This document shows, piece after piece, positions 1 through 11,341 of a DNA stretch of 64,000 nt. Position 1 is the stretch's first letter. Every line of letters begins with the position of its first letter. The notes beneath the pieces were generated by a model. The model had not been told where the DNA came from and did not search any database. It saw only the letters and a list, made by a program, of their open reading frames with translations. The position numbers and the translations under genes were made by a program. The DNA is from Panulirus ornatus. Its lineage: Eukaryota; Arthropoda; Malacostraca; Decapoda; Palinuridae. Location: assembly GCF_036320965.1 (NCBI RefSeq), contig NC_092228.1, positions 20,176,503 to 20,240,502 on the forward strand. Direction: 5' to 3'.

Positions 1-68
1 TTAACTCTGTTTTCATTGGGTCCTATAGCATGGAAATGTATGAGTATCATTGTTATTTTAACATGCTG

Positions 69-400
69 AAGTTTGAATGGAGAAAAATTGGAGGAAGTGA
101 AGTGTTTTAGATATTTGGGATTGGACTTAGCAGCATATGGAACCAAGGGAGCGGAATTGAGTCACAGGGTGGGGGAGGGGGTGAAGTGACACTATTTCCT
201 GTGTGTTGGGGTAGCGACAGGAAAGGATGAAGGCAAGCAAATATGAATATGTACATGTGTATGTATGTGATGTCTGCCTATGTATATGTATGTATATGTG
301 TGTATGTGGGCGTTTATTTACATGTATGTGTAAATGACTGGTTGGACCATTCTTTGTCTGCTTCCTGACGCTACTTCACTGATGCGGGAAACCAATTATG
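69..400 (+). mobile_element. RTE fragment, form C, internally deleted
   Basis: The RT tail segment encoding '[17 protein letters not shown]' runs to about 188. It then joins directly to a form C 3' UTR ending 'ctacttcactgatgcgggaaacc'. The C-terminal domain between them is missing. Bases 1-68 before it are not recognised. Confidence 0.75.
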
Positions 401-418
401 CTTAATATTATATGATAA

Positions 419-1904
419 AATTACAGAGGTATATGTTTGTTGAGTATTCTTGGGAAATTATATTGGAGGGTATTGATTGAGAGGGTGAAGGCATGTACAG
501 AGCATCAGATTGGGGAAGAGCAGTGTGGTTTCAGAAGTGTTAGAGGATGTGTGGATCAAGTGTTTGCTTTGAAGAATGTATGTGAGAAATACTTAGAAAA
601 GCAAATGGATTTGTATGTAGCATTTATAGATCTGGAGAAGGCATATGATAGAGTTGATAGAGATGCTCTGTGGAAGGTATTAAGAATATATGGTGTGGGA
701 GGCAATTTGTTAGAAGCAATGAAAAGTTTTTATCGAGGATGTAAGGCATATGTACGAGTAGGAAGAGAGGAAAGTGATTGGTTCTCAGTGAATGTTGGTT
801 TGCGGCAGGGGTGCATGATGTCTCCATGGTTTTTTAATTTGTTTATGGATGGGGTTGTTAGGGAGGTGAATGCAAGAGTTTTGGAGAGAGGGGCAAGTAT
901 GCAGTCTGTTGTGGATCAGAGGGCTTGGAAAGTGAGTCAAGTGTTGTTTGCTGATGATACAACACTGGTGGCTGATTTGGGTGAGAAACTGCAGAAGCTG
1001 GTGACTGAGTTTGGTAAAGTGTGTGAAAGAAGAAAGTTAAGAGTAAATGTGAATAAGAGCAAGGTTACTAGGTACAGTAGGGTTGAGGGACAAGTCAATT
1101 GAGAGGTAAGTTTGAATGGAGAAAAACTACAGGAAGTAAAGTGTTTCAGATATCTGGGAGTGGATTTGGCAGCAGACGGAACCATGGAAGCGGAAGTGAA
1201 TCATAGGGTGGGGGAGGGGCGAAAGTTCTGGGAGCGTTGAAAAATGTGTGGAAGTCGAGAACATTATCTTGGGAAGCAAAAATGGTATGTTTGAAGGAAT
1301 AGTGGTTCCAACAATGTTATATGGTTGCGAGGCGTTGGCTATGGATAGAGTTGTGCAGAGGAGGATGGATGTGCTGGAAATGAGATGTTTGATCGGGGCC
1401 TGAACATGCAGGAGGATGAAAAGCGTGCAAGGAATAGAGTGAATTGGAACGATGCGGTATAACCGTGGTGGACGTGCTGTCAGTGGATTGAATTAGGGCA
1501 TGTGAAGCGTCTGGGGTAAACCATGGAAAGTTCTGTGGGGCCTGGATGTGGAAAGGGAGCTGTGGTTTCGGTGCATTATACATGACAGCTAGAGACTGAG
1601 TGTGAGTGTGGCCTTTGTTGTCTTTTCCTGGCACTACCTCACGCACATGGGGGGGAGGGGGTTGTTATTTGGTGCGTGGCGGGGTGGCGATGGGAACGAA
1701 TAATGGCAGACTATGAATTCTGTACATGTGTATATATGTATATGTCTGTGTGTGTATATATATGTATAGTTTGAGATGTACAGGTATGTATATGTGCGTG
1801 TGTGGACGTATGTATATACATGTGTATGGGGGTGGGTTGGGCCATTTCTTTCGTCTGTATCCTTGCGCTACCTCGCAAACGCGGGAGACAGCGGCAAAAA
1901 ATTA
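419..1904 (+). mobile_element. RTE retrotransposon copy, 5' truncated, long 3' UTR
   Basis: The copy starts inside the RT at the 'NYRG' region and runs through RT, a C-terminal domain with about 190 bp deleted near 1396, and a long 3' UTR. Its last bases (ccatttctttcg, cgcaaacgcggg) match form A although the UTR is long, so it looks intermediate between forms A and B. It ends in A-rich sequence and (TA)n at 1901-1920. Confidence 0.9.
437..1102 (+). pseudogene. RTE reverse transcriptase fragment
   Basis: This 221-codon frame encodes the RT fingers and palm of the RTE element, which would copy element RNA at the nicked target. Motif A is [12 protein letters not shown] with the catalytic Asp at about residue 65. 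Motif B is GLRQGCMMSP at 121-130, and motif C is FADD at 171-174. The frame opens within the RT with no fingers N-terminus and no endonuclease, and a TGA at 1100-1102 interrupts the conserved [12 protein letters not shown] stretch that continues afterwards. It is a dead, 5'-truncated copy; the first Met is only the first in the open stretch, not a real start. Confidence 0.85.
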
Positions 1905-1936
<32 letters not shown>

Positions 1937-2174
1937 CATACTATTCGCCATTTCCCGCGATAGCGAGGTAGTGTTAAGAACAGAGGACTGGGCCTTTGAG
2001 GGAATATCCTCACCTGGACCTCTTTTCTGTTCCTTCTTTTGGAAAATTGAAAAAAAAAAAAAAAAAAAAAAACGAGAGGGAGGATTTCCAGCCCCCCGCT
2101 CCCTCCCCTTTTAGTCGCCTTCTACGACATGCAGGGAATACGTGGGAAGTATTCTTTCTCCCCTATCCCTGGGG
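1937..2174 (-). mobile_element. SIDE (non-autonomous RTE derivative)
   Basis: Read on the minus strand it begins CCCCAGGGATAGGGG, carries the RTE-like 5' UTR, an internal T-run (seen here as an A-run), then GGCCCAGTCCTCTGTTC, and ends gctacctcgctatcgcgggaaatggcga. It has no coding frame. It lies between a T-run at 1921-1936 and (TA)n at 2176-2195. Confidence 0.8.
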
Positions 2175-2201
2175 AATATATATATATATATATATAGAAT
2201 T

Positions 2202-2290
2202 GGGCCAGGTGAGGGTATTCCCTCAAAGGCCCAGTCCTCTGTTCTTAACGCTACCTCGCTAATGCGGGAAATGGCAAATACTTTGAAAGA
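2202..2290 (+). mobile_element. SIDE, 3' part only
   Basis: It starts abruptly after (TA)n at 'gggccaggtgaggg' and continues to 'gcgggaaatggcaaata', so it is a 5'-truncated copy facing away from the neighbouring minus-strand SIDE. Confidence 0.75.
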
Positions 2291-2311
2291 AAGAAAATAT
2301 TTTTTTTTTTT

Positions 2312-3210
2312 TATACTTTGTCGCTGTCTCCCGCGTTTGCGAGGTAGCGCAAGGAAACAGACGAAAGAAATGGCCCAACCCCCCCCCCCCCCCATACACA
2401 TGGATATACATACGTCCACACACGCAAATATACATGCCTACACCTTTCCATGGTTTACCCCAGACGCTGCACATGCCCTGATTCAATCCACTGACAGCAC
2501 GTCAACCCCGGTATACCACATCGCTCCAGTTCACTCTATTCCTTGCCCTCCTTTCACCCTCCTGCATGTTCAGGCCCCGATCACACAAAATCTTTTTCAC
2601 TCCATCTTTCCACCTCCAATTTGGTCTCCCTCTTCTCCTCGTTCCCTCCACCTCCGACACATATATCCTCTTGGTCAATCTTTCCTCACTCATTCTCTCC
2701 ATGTGCCCAAACCACTTCAAAACACCCTCTTCTGCTCTCTCAACCACGCTCTTTTTATTTCCACACATCTCTCTTACCCTTACGTTACTCACTCGATCAA
2801 ACCACTTCACACCACACATTGTCCTCAAACATCTCATTTCCAGCACATCCCTCCTCCATCCTCCTGCGCACAACTCTATCCATAGCCCACGCCTCGCAAC
2901 CAAACAACATTGTTGGAACCACTATTCCTTCAAACATACCCATTTTTGCTTTCCGAGATAATGTTCTCGACTTCCACACATTCTTCAAGGCCCCCAGAAT
3001 TTTTGCCCCCTCCCCCACCCTATGATCCACTTCCGCTTCCATGGTTCCATCCGCTGCCAGATCCACTCCCAGATATCTAAAACACTTCACTTCCTCCGGT
3101 TTTTCTCCATTCAAACTCACCTCCCAATTGAGTTGACCCTTAACCCTACTGTACCTAATAACCTTGCTGTTATTCACATTTACTCTTAACTTTCTTCTTC
3201 CACACACTTT
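2312..3210 (-). mobile_element. RTE copy, form A, 5' truncated
   Basis: The minus strand carries the short 3' UTR and the C-terminal domain ([25 protein letters not shown]), and extends up to the region after RT motif C ([14 protein letters not shown]). The reading frame is broken near 2900 but otherwise well conserved. Its 5' end abuts the tail of another minus-strand copy. Confidence 0.9.
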
Positions 3211-3218
3211 ATTTTTTT

Positions 3219-3734
3219 ATTGTACTTAGTTGCTGTCTTCCACGTTAGCGCAAGGAAACAGACGAAAGAATGGCCCAACCCACTTACACACTCATGTATA
3301 TACATAAACCATCACACACGCACATATATGTACCTATACATCTCAACGTATACAGGCATATACATACACGGACATAAACATATATCCAAATGTACATATT
3401 CATACTTGCTGCCTTCATCCATTCCTGTCGCCACCTCTCCACACACGGAGAAAAAAAACTAGGAAAAGACAACAAAGGCCTCCTCATTCGTTCACACTCA
3501 GTCTCTAGCTGTCATGTGCAATGCACCCAAGCCACATCTCCCTTTCCACATCCAGGCCCCACAAAACTTTCCATGATTTACCCCAGACGCTTCACATGCC
3601 CTGGTTCAATCCATTAACAAGATGTCCACCCCAGTATACCACATCATTCCAATTCACTCTATTCCTTGCACGCCTTTCACCCTCCTGTATGTTTCGGCCC
3701 CAGTCACTCAAAATCTTTTTCACTCCATCCTTCC
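3219..3734 (-). mobile_element. RTE fragment, 3' UTR and C-terminal end
   Basis: The minus strand carries the 3' terminal stem-loop sequence, the long UTR and the last part of the C-terminal domain (about [15 protein letters not shown]). It is truncated at 3734 against a plus-strand copy. Confidence 0.8.
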
Positions 3735-5481
3735 TAGTCATAGGAAGGGTGGGGGAGTGGGCAAAAGGTTCTGGGAGCTTTGAAAAATGGGTGGAAGGCG
3801 AGAATGTTATCTCGGAATGCAAAAATGGATATGTTTGAAGGAATAGTGGTCCCGACAATGTTATATGGTTGCGAGGCATGAGCTATAGATAGAGTTGTGC
3901 GGAGGAGGGTGGATGTGTTGGAAATGAGATGTTTGAGGACAGTATGTGGTGTGAGGTGGTTTGATCGAGTAAGTAATAATAGGATAAGAGAGATGTGTGG
4001 TAATAAAAAGAGTGTGGTTGAGAGAGCAGAAGAAGGTTTTTTGAAATGGTTTCGTCAGATGGAGAGAATGAGTGAGTAAAGATTGACAAATAGGATATAT
4101 GTGTCAGAGGTGGAGGGAACAAGAAGTGGGAGACCAAATTGGAGGTGGAAAGATGGAGTGAAAAAGCTTTTGGGTGATTGGGGCGTGAACATGCAGGAGG
4201 GTGAAAGGCGCGCAAGGAATAGATTGAATTGGAACAATGTGGTATACCTTGGATGATGTGCTGTCAATGGATTGAACCAGGGCACGTGAAGCGTCTGGGG
4301 TAAACCATGGATGTGTTGAAAATGAGATGTTTGAGGACAGTACGTGGTTTGATCGAGTAAGTAATAATAGGGTAAGAGAGATGTATGGTAATGAAAAGAG
4401 TGTGGTTGAGAGAGCAGAAGAAGGTTTTTTGAAATGGTTTTGTCAGATGGGGAGAATGAGTGAGTAAAGATTGACAAATAGGATATATGTGTCAGAGGTG
4501 GAGGGAACAAGAAGTGGGAGACCAAATTGGAGGTGGAAAGATGGAGTGAAAAAGCTTTTGAGTGATTGGGGCGTGAACATGCAGGAGGGTGAAAGGTGCG
4601 CAAGGAATAGATTGAATTGGAACAATGTGGTATACCTTGGTTGATGTGCTGTCAATGGATTGAACCAGGGCACGTGAAGCATCTGGGGTAAACCATGGAT
4701 GTGTTGGAAATGAGATGTTTGAGGACAGTATGTGGTGTGAGGTGGTTTGATCGAGTAAGTAATAATAGGGTAAGAGAGATTTGTGGTAATAAAAAGAGTG
4801 TGGTTGAGAGAGCAGAAGAAGGTTTTTTGAAATGTTTTTGTCATATGGAGAGAATGAGTGAGAAAAGATTGACAAATAGGATATATGTGTCAGAGGTGGA
4901 GGGAACAAGGAGAAGTGGGAGGCCAAATTGGAGGTGGATAGATGGAGTGAAAAAGCTTTTGAGTGATTGGGGCGTGAACATGCAGGAGGGTGAAAGGTGC
5001 GCAAGGAATAGATTGAATTGGAACGATGTGGTATACCTTGGTTGATGTGCTGTCAGTGGATTGAACCAGGGCATGTGAAGCGTCTGGGGTAAACCATGGA
5101 AAGTTGTGTGGGGCCTGGATGTGGAGAGGGAGCTGTGGTTTTGGTGCATTATACATGACAGGTAGAGGGAGTGTGAACGAATGTGGCCTTTGTTGTCTTT
5201 TCCTAGTGCTACCTCGCGCACATGCTGGGGGAGGGTGTTGTCATTTCATGTGTGGCGGGATGGTGACGGGAATGAATAATGGCAGACTATGAATTATGTA
5301 CATGTGTATATATGTATATGTCTGTGTGTGTATATGTATGTATGCGTTGAGATGTATAGGTATGTATATGCGCATTTGTGGATGTGCATGTATATACATG
5401 TGTATGTGGGTGGGTTTGGCCATTCTTTCGTCTGTTTCCTTGCGCTATCTCGCTAAAGTGGGAGACAGCGACAAAGAATGA
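3735..5481 (+). mobile_element. RTE copy, form B, with triplicated C-terminal segment
   Basis: It starts at the 'HRVGEGAK' region and runs through the C-terminal domain, which is present three times in direct tandem (3910-4307, 4308-4695, 4696-5095), then a single long 3' UTR ending 'gggagacagcgacaaag'. Units 1 and 2 share a TAA where unit 3 and other copies have AAA (gagtgagTAAag against gagtgagaaaag). Confidence 0.85.
3910..5095 (+). repeat. Tandem triplication, about 400-bp unit
   Basis: The units are 398, 388 and 400 bp. Each begins 'tggatgtgttg' inside the C-terminal domain and ends 'gtaaacca' in the 3' UTR. Both internal junctions read ccATGGAtgtgttg. The overlap 'atgga' is shared between the normal UTR (ccatggaaag) and the normal coding start (ggatggatgtg), consistent with duplication at microhomology. 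Unit 2 has lost about 10 bp near 'gacagtacgtgg'. Confidence 0.9.
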
Positions 5482-5508
5482 TAACTGAATAGTATTTATT
5501 TTTTTCTT

Positions 5509-6640
5509 ATTTTGCTTTGTCGCTGTCTCCCGCGTTAGCGAGGTAGCGCAAGGAAACAGACAAAAGAATGGCCCAACCCACCCACATACACATGTATATA
5601 CATACACGTCCACACACGCAAATATACTTACCTATACATCTCAATGTACACATATATATACACACAGACATATACATATATACACATGTACATAATTCAT
5701 ACTGTCTGCCTTTATTTATTCCCATTGCCACCTCGCCACACATGGAATAACAACCCCCTCATGTGTGCGAAGTAGCGCTAGGAAAAGACAATAAAGGCCC
5801 TATTAGTTCACACTCAGTCTCTAGCTGTCATGTAATAATGCACCAAAACCACAGCTCCCTTTCCACATCCAAGCCCCACAGAACTTTCCATGGTTTACCC
5901 CAGACGCTTCACATGCCCTGGTTCAATCCATTGACAGCACGTCCACCCTGGTATACCACATCATTCCAATTCACTCTATTCCTTGCACGCTTTTCACATT
6001 CCTGCATGTTCAGGCCCTGATCACTCAAAATCTTTTTCACTCCATCTTTCCACATGCAATTTGGTCTCCCACTTCTCCTCCTTCCCTCCACCTCTGACAC
6101 ATATATCCTCTTGGTCAATCTTTCCTCACTCATCCTCTCCATGTGACCAAACCATTTCAAAACACCCTCTTCTGCTCTCTCAACCGCACTCTTTTTATTT
6201 CCACACATCTCTCTTACCCTTACATTACTTACTTGATCAAACCACCTCACACCACATATTGTCCTCAAACATCTCATTTCCAGCACATCCACCCTCCTGC
6301 GCACAACTCTACCCATAGCCCACGCCTCTCAACCATACATCATTGTTGGAACCACTATTCCTTCAAACATACCCATTTTTGCTTTCCGAGATAATGTTCT
6401 CGACTTCCAAACATTCTTCAACACTCCCAGAATTTTCGCCCCCTCCCCCACCCTATGATTCACTTCCGCTTCCATGGTTCCATCCGCTGCCAGATCCACT
6501 CCCAGATATCTAAAACACTTTACTTCCTCCAGTTTTTCTCCATTCAAACTTACCTCCCAATTGACTTGACCCTCAACCCTACTGTACCTAATAACCTTGC
6601 TCTTATTCACATTTACTCTTAACTTTCTTCTTTCACACAC
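5509..6640 (-). mobile_element. RTE copy, form B, 5' truncated
   Basis: The minus strand carries the long 3' UTR and C-terminal domain up to [15 protein letters not shown]. The C-terminal frame reads through the position where form A stops and ends ...AVNGLNQGM, as in other form B copies. Its 5' end meets unrecognised DNA at 6641. Confidence 0.88.
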
Positions 6641-8099
6641 AAATGAATAGATAAGTATATATTCTATTTGTTCCCAGTAGGTCATCCCTGATTTTGCATG
6701 TCTCTGCACTTCTTTTCTTTCATGTTTGACAGCTGTTGGTTCAGTTCTAGTGCTCCCAGTATTTGTTTCATTGGGAGATAAATTTAATTTCAGAATTCTT
6801 CATCTCTGACGTCAGATAATTATGATGATAGCTCAGCTCTCACATGAATTTTCCACTTGAATTTTAAAAGTTAACTATTTAAGATGTAAGGGAATTTTAA
6901 AAGTTAACTATTTAAGATGTAAGGCCCATTGCATTGCATTTTTGGTCTTCGATGTTTTCATATGATTTGGAGGTAGATCGTCTTTCTCTGACAGTAAGTG
7001 AGAGCCATACAGTTATAGTTCAAACTTCTCAATTCCTTCCACTATGGCCAACAGTCCTCCTCCAGTGGTGAAATAGTCCATTTCAGCAGGCTTTGGGTCT
7101 GTCTGTCTGCCTGTCTCTTGCAGCATTGTTGCTCTGATACCTTGCTTCGATGCACTGATGTATAAACTCCCTGTCTGAATTCAGTGATTACAATATAGGC
7201 TTATTATAAAGACATGACTCCAGCTCAAAAAAGGCATGATCTAATGCTTGGTTCCAAATGTTCTTGTGAGGTTTATTCTTTTGAAGTAGTTCGTACATAT
7301 GTTAAACAATGGCAGGAAATGTTGATGAGGCTTCTGTAGTATCTTGCCAAGCCTCAAAATGAACTTACTTTCTCTTTTGGTGGTGAGTGTTCTGGATTGT
7401 TTCTAATTTTTCCTCCTGACATTGTTTAATTCCATATCTCTACGTATTTGATACATTCAGCCTATTTTTGATAATGTTGCTTTTACTGTTTTTGACAGTC
7501 ATCCTCCATTCCTTTAAACATTGCAAGGTTTACTCTGTCTAAGTTTTGTTTCACTCAAAAGTGCAGCATTACTCAGTGAATCAATAATCTTATTGTTGAT
7601 TTTATTTTGCCTCTTAAAGGACATCTTATCATGTGACCTCATTGAAGGGTTGTTGTTGGTACTCACAATAATTATCTTCACATAGACCTCTATGTCTGCT
7701 AGACTTTCGTTGTTCACAGCTTATCCGAATTGTGGCTGTTTAGATGCATTTTTTTTTTTTTTTTATTGTTCTAGCTTAGATAGAAATTATTGTAAATTGC
7801 TTTTCTGTGGTTTTGTATCAGTTTAACAATTTAATGATTTTTATTATTTCAAATCACCATCCGATCTTGCTTGCACATTACACACTCTTATCTTCAATGA
7901 AAATTATCATTTTCAACACATTATTTTGAAATAATTTCCCAAGCAATAGTTGTACTCTCTTTATCAAGTTTGTCCTTGATATGTTGCTGTACATGATAAC
8001 TTTATCGTACAGTGGAATCTCCACACATATTGTTTTGCAAGGGATTATGGTCGAGGAAAGAATTGACACACTGAATGAAGTGACAGTATATGAGCATTT
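6641..8099. other. No recognisable gene or element
   Basis: The region is AT-rich with only short, unconvincing open frames. It contains a 33-bp direct duplication at 6859-6924 and a T-run at about 7749-7764. No transposon protein motif is visible in any frame. Confidence 0.5.
6859..6924. repeat. 33-bp perfect tandem duplication
   Basis: Two consecutive copies of a unit starting gaattttaaaag and ending gatgtaagg (6859-6891 and 6892-6924), with no difference between them. Confidence 0.95.
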
Positions 8100-8310
8100 G
8101 GTAGAAGTAGTTATTAGGAACGTTAGGGAGGAGCCTCTGCCAACACTGCGCTAGACTTGCCTTCTGCCAGTGGTCTGTTAAGGGTGAGGGACCAAAGGCT
8201 AAGAAGCAGCAGTGGAAATCTTTAGTTATGTAGACTCTGTTGCTTTGGCCACTGCTTTAAGGGAGTTCAGATTGGAATAGGCATTGAAGGTATAGATAGA
8301 TTGATAGATG
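8100..8310 (+). repeat. Unclassified dispersed repeat, diverged copy
   Basis: It shares blocks in the same order with the reverse complement of 24842-25044: ggtagaagtag, gcctctg, ccagtgg-ctgttaagggtgagg, atgtagactct, gagttc and ggcat...gatag. There is no coding frame or tRNA-like box. The ends were set by comparison with the bounded copy at 24842-25044. Confidence 0.55.
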
Positions 8311-8699
8311 GTATAAAACATATACTTGAAAAGTAATGGTAATGAGATAAAACAAGAGACTTAAAAGTGGTGGTAAAACACTTTCCATCCCCCAGACTTA
8401 GAGTGTGTGTGTGTGTGTATTGGGGGAATGCAGTGGGAAGCAAAATGAGAAAGAATATCTACCTGTCAGTACCTTTTAGTGAGATTTAGGCACAATGCCT
8501 GGTCTAGGACGAGGGTTAAGCATTCACAGCAGGTCTCGCTTGATGAATAAGACTTCTTATCTGTCATTTGCATTACATAGTTATATGTTCTTGGTTCATA
8601 TGGGACTGATTTTAGCCTCATGTCAGGTACTTTTTTTAAAGTTGTATGTAGTTTTTCCATGCATGTATTGTATTTCTCCTGGCATTACTTTAATTGTTC

Positions 8700-9450
8700 T
8701 AGCTTCCTGGTTTGGCTGTTTTATACTTTTGTCTGATTTATATGTGGTATGCTTCATGGTGTTCTTGAAGATTTTGTTAACTCCTTATCTCCCAGTTGAG
8801 ATGTTTTCAGTTGTAACATTTATCATATATCTTTCCCTTCTTTCTTGGTTATATTTATGCAGTTTTTCAGTCATTCGTGGTTGGATGTTTCTGTTCCCTC
8901 TATTTTCAAATTTGCTCCTAAATACATAAAACATTCTCATCAGTAAGTTAAGATCTCTTGTAGGAAAAGCTCATAAACCCATACCACTCATCACTTGAAA
9001 GCATTATCTTTGGAAGATCCTATCAGAAATCTCATTTGTCATTGATGATTACACAGAAATTTTTTGCATTTATCCCACTTTGTTACTTTCCTTCTGCCTT
9101 TGTTTGGTACCACTAGTGAAACCTTTCGTGTTTCTTTAATTATTTGCTTCGAATTATATTAATTTAATTCCACAAAGTTCACTTCAGCCCATTTGTGAAT
9201 TGTGTTCAAGTCTTTTTGCATGCCCATTTCATCAGCTTCTGATCCAATTAATTTGCCCACTGTCATCAGCTCCTCGAACTTTCTGTTATTTACAGACTCT
9301 TTAGTCCTTCCTCTTGTCTTACCCTTAATCTTTTGATTAGGTACTTTGCTGAGTAAAATAATTTGGTTTACTTTGTCAAATGGTTCTGCAAAATCAAGAA
9401 AATGAGATCCATTCTTTTTCCTTGAATTAAACTTTCATGTATGTCATTGT
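8700..9450 (-). mobile_element. Decayed CR1/Jockey-like LINE, RT fragment
   Basis: On the minus strand, at about 9345-9410, the frame reads FLILQNHLTK/LDFAEPFDKVNQ-like, close to RT motif A of CR1/L2/Jockey elements. It is followed near 9170-9300 by MGMQKDLNTIHKWAEVNFVEL, which matches the usual thumb block (LQKDL..I..WAE...FN). Motif B is deleted and stops and frameshifts are frequent. Further weakly conserved tail sequence may reach 8500. This is not the RTE lineage. Confidence 0.65.
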
Positions 9451-9505
9451 GATGTGCCATATACAATTGTGTTGTGATACAGCTTAATTAGGTAAAAGGA
9501 GGGGG

Positions 9506-9508
<3 letters not shown>

Positions 9509-9571
<63 letters not shown>
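9509..9571. repeat. (GT)n microsatellite
   Basis: Uninterrupted GT dinucleotide tract of about 31 units, immediately upstream of a decayed RTE copy. Confidence 0.97.
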
Positions 9572-9572
<1 letters not shown>

Positions 9573-9579
9573 AGAGCTT

Positions 9580-10077
9580 TACCTTCTTGTATTTCATTTT
9601 CTAAAAGATGGAACAGAATAAGGAGCCAAACAAGGAGTGCTCATCCCCCTTAGAGAGTAAGGCTAGAGTGTTTTTATGTGCATTTATGTAACCAAGATGA
9701 AAAGAAAGGGGAGAAGTGTAATAGGTTTGAGGAAAGGAACCTAGTTGCTCTGACTCTTGAGGGAAACAAAGCTCAAGAATGGTTTTGGAATGTCTTGGGT
9801 TGGTGTGAAGGCAAGACCTAAGGAAAGGGTAGCAATTCTGCTAAAGTAGGAGTTACGTTTATGTGAACGAGTGTAAGGAAGTGAACTCCAAACTAATTTT
9901 GGTAAAAATGAGAGTGGATTGTGAGTGATGGTTGATTATTAGTGCTCATGCACCCGGTCATTACAAGAAAGATCATAAGTGGCTAGTGTTTTGGGAGCAG
10001 CAGAGTGAGTTTGTCAGAAGTTTTGATGCAAGAGCGGTTATTAGTGATGTGTGATCTACATGCAAAAGAGTAAAATG
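9580..10077 (+). mobile_element. RTE 5' UTR and endonuclease fragment, decayed
   Basis: It begins within the 5' UTR ('cttgtatttcattttctaaaag', matching the UTR at 33110) and continues through decayed APE endonuclease sequence (…gaggaaaggaacctagt…, …ggagcagcagagtgag…) to the 'GDLNAKV' region. It is then interrupted by foreign sequence. Confidence 0.75.
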
Positions 10078-10360
10078 CTTGCTCATAGTTATTAGAAAGA
10101 CATGAGAAGGTAGAGAGTTCTAAAGTTTTGAGATGTAGGGAGAGAAATAGTTATCAGAACAGCCCACCGTTGAGTTGCCAATGGCCTCACAGTAATCTTG
10201 TGATGCAGCTTGCCGAGTATTGCATAATCTACCTAGTGGTGGGGGTACACAAGCAACCAGCTCTGGAGCAAAAACCAAATTAACACCTATAGAAGAGGGA
10301 GAGTGAACCCACATTGCAGTGTAGGGCAAGAGGGTCAAGTTTTGAAGTTAGCCTGGCAGT
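10078..10360 (-). mobile_element. LINE C-terminal fragment of another lineage
   Basis: The minus strand reads ...LDPLALHCNVGSLSLFYR, then ELVACVPPPLGRLCNTRQA and later NYFSPYISKL. This pattern (R.VGSLSLFYR...PP..R..NTR...F.PY.SKLWN) resembles the C-terminal tails of Jockey/I-group LINE proteins. It separates the endonuclease and RT remnants of the surrounding RTE copy. Confidence 0.5.
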
Positions 10361-11135
10361 TTTAATTTGTTTATGGACAGGATGGTGATGGAGGTAAATG
10401 CAAGGGTCTTAGAGATAGGGGCGAGTCTATAAGGTTGAATGGGCTGCCAAGTGAGTGAGTGGTTTGCTGATGAGATAGCGCTAGTGGCAGATTCCTGTAA
10501 GAAACTCTGTAAGTTGTAAGTTGGTGTCTAGGTTTGGGAGTGTATGAAAGGAGGAACTTGAGAGTAAATGTGAATAAAAGCAAGGTTATTAGGTTTAATA
10601 GTGGAGGTGGGCAGGCTAGTTTGGGAGTAAGTTTAAATTGAAAAAAGCAGAGGAAGTAATGTTCTTACATGGGAGTGGATGTTCCTGTCCGTGGAACCAT
10701 GAAAGCTCAGTTAGTCATTTGGTGGGAGAGGGGGCAAAGTTTCTGGGAGTTTTGAAGAATGTTTGGAAAGAGAGGTCATTATGTGGGAGGACGAAAATTG
10801 GTATAGTAATCCTGATGTATAGATTTGAGGCATAAGCTGGGCTGTAGATGATGTATAGAGGATCGTGTTTGTGTTAGAAATTAAATGTTTGTGGACTTCA
10901 TGGTGCAAGGTGGTTTGATCAAGGTAGTAATGAAAGGGTAAGAGAGAGGTGTTTTGATAAGAAGAGTGTGGTTTAGAGAGCTGAAGAGGGTGAAGTGAAT
11001 CAGTTTGAGAATTTGGAGAGGATGAGAAAGAGGACATATGCATTAGAAGTGGAGGGGAAGGGGGACACCAAATTGGAGATGCAAGGATTGAGTGAAAAAA
11101 GCCTTTTGAGTTCCATAGGGTCTGAATATGCAGGA
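10361..11135 (+). mobile_element. RTE RT/C-terminal fragment, decayed
   Basis: It resumes at 'tttaatttgtttatgga' (FNLFMDG) and runs through the motif C region and the C-terminal domain to 'ctgaatatgcagga'. Many indels are present. It ends in (TAT)n-like sequence against a minus-strand UTR. Confidence 0.8.
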
Positions 11136-11167
11136 TAAGAAATATTATTATAGTTATTACTATTATT

Positions 11168-11341
11168 ATACTTTGTCGCTGTCTCCCACGTTAGCGAGGT
11201 CGTACAAAAAAACAGATGAAAGAATGGCCAAACCCACCCACATATACATGTATATACTTACACACCCATACACGCACATATACATACCTATACATCTCAG
11301 TGTGTACATATATATACACACACAGACATATACATATATAC
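11168..11341 (-). mobile_element. RTE 3' UTR fragment
   Basis: The terminal stem-loop and about 150 bp of UTR, truncated at 11341 where the next minus-strand RTE begins with its own 3' end. Confidence 0.8.

Noticed and set aside
1726..1971. Small secreted-looking Cys/Tyr-rich frame in an RTE 3' UTR (similar frames at 5296, 13769, 27817, 57782)
   Set aside because: They arise from the TGTATG/TATATG-rich UTR repeated in each form B copy. Their ends vary and no conserved start or Cys spacing is kept.
3910..5095. Satellite or CRISPR-like array
   Set aside because: The three units are RTE coding/UTR sequence with microhomology junctions. There are no spacers and no further units.
8495..8929. 144-codon hydrophobic plus-strand frame that could look like a membrane protein
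   Set aside because: It lies largely antisense to a decayed CR1/Jockey-like LINE (RT motifs at 9170-9410, tail extending below 8900), has no recognisable family motif, and the hydrophobicity is explained by T-rich composition.
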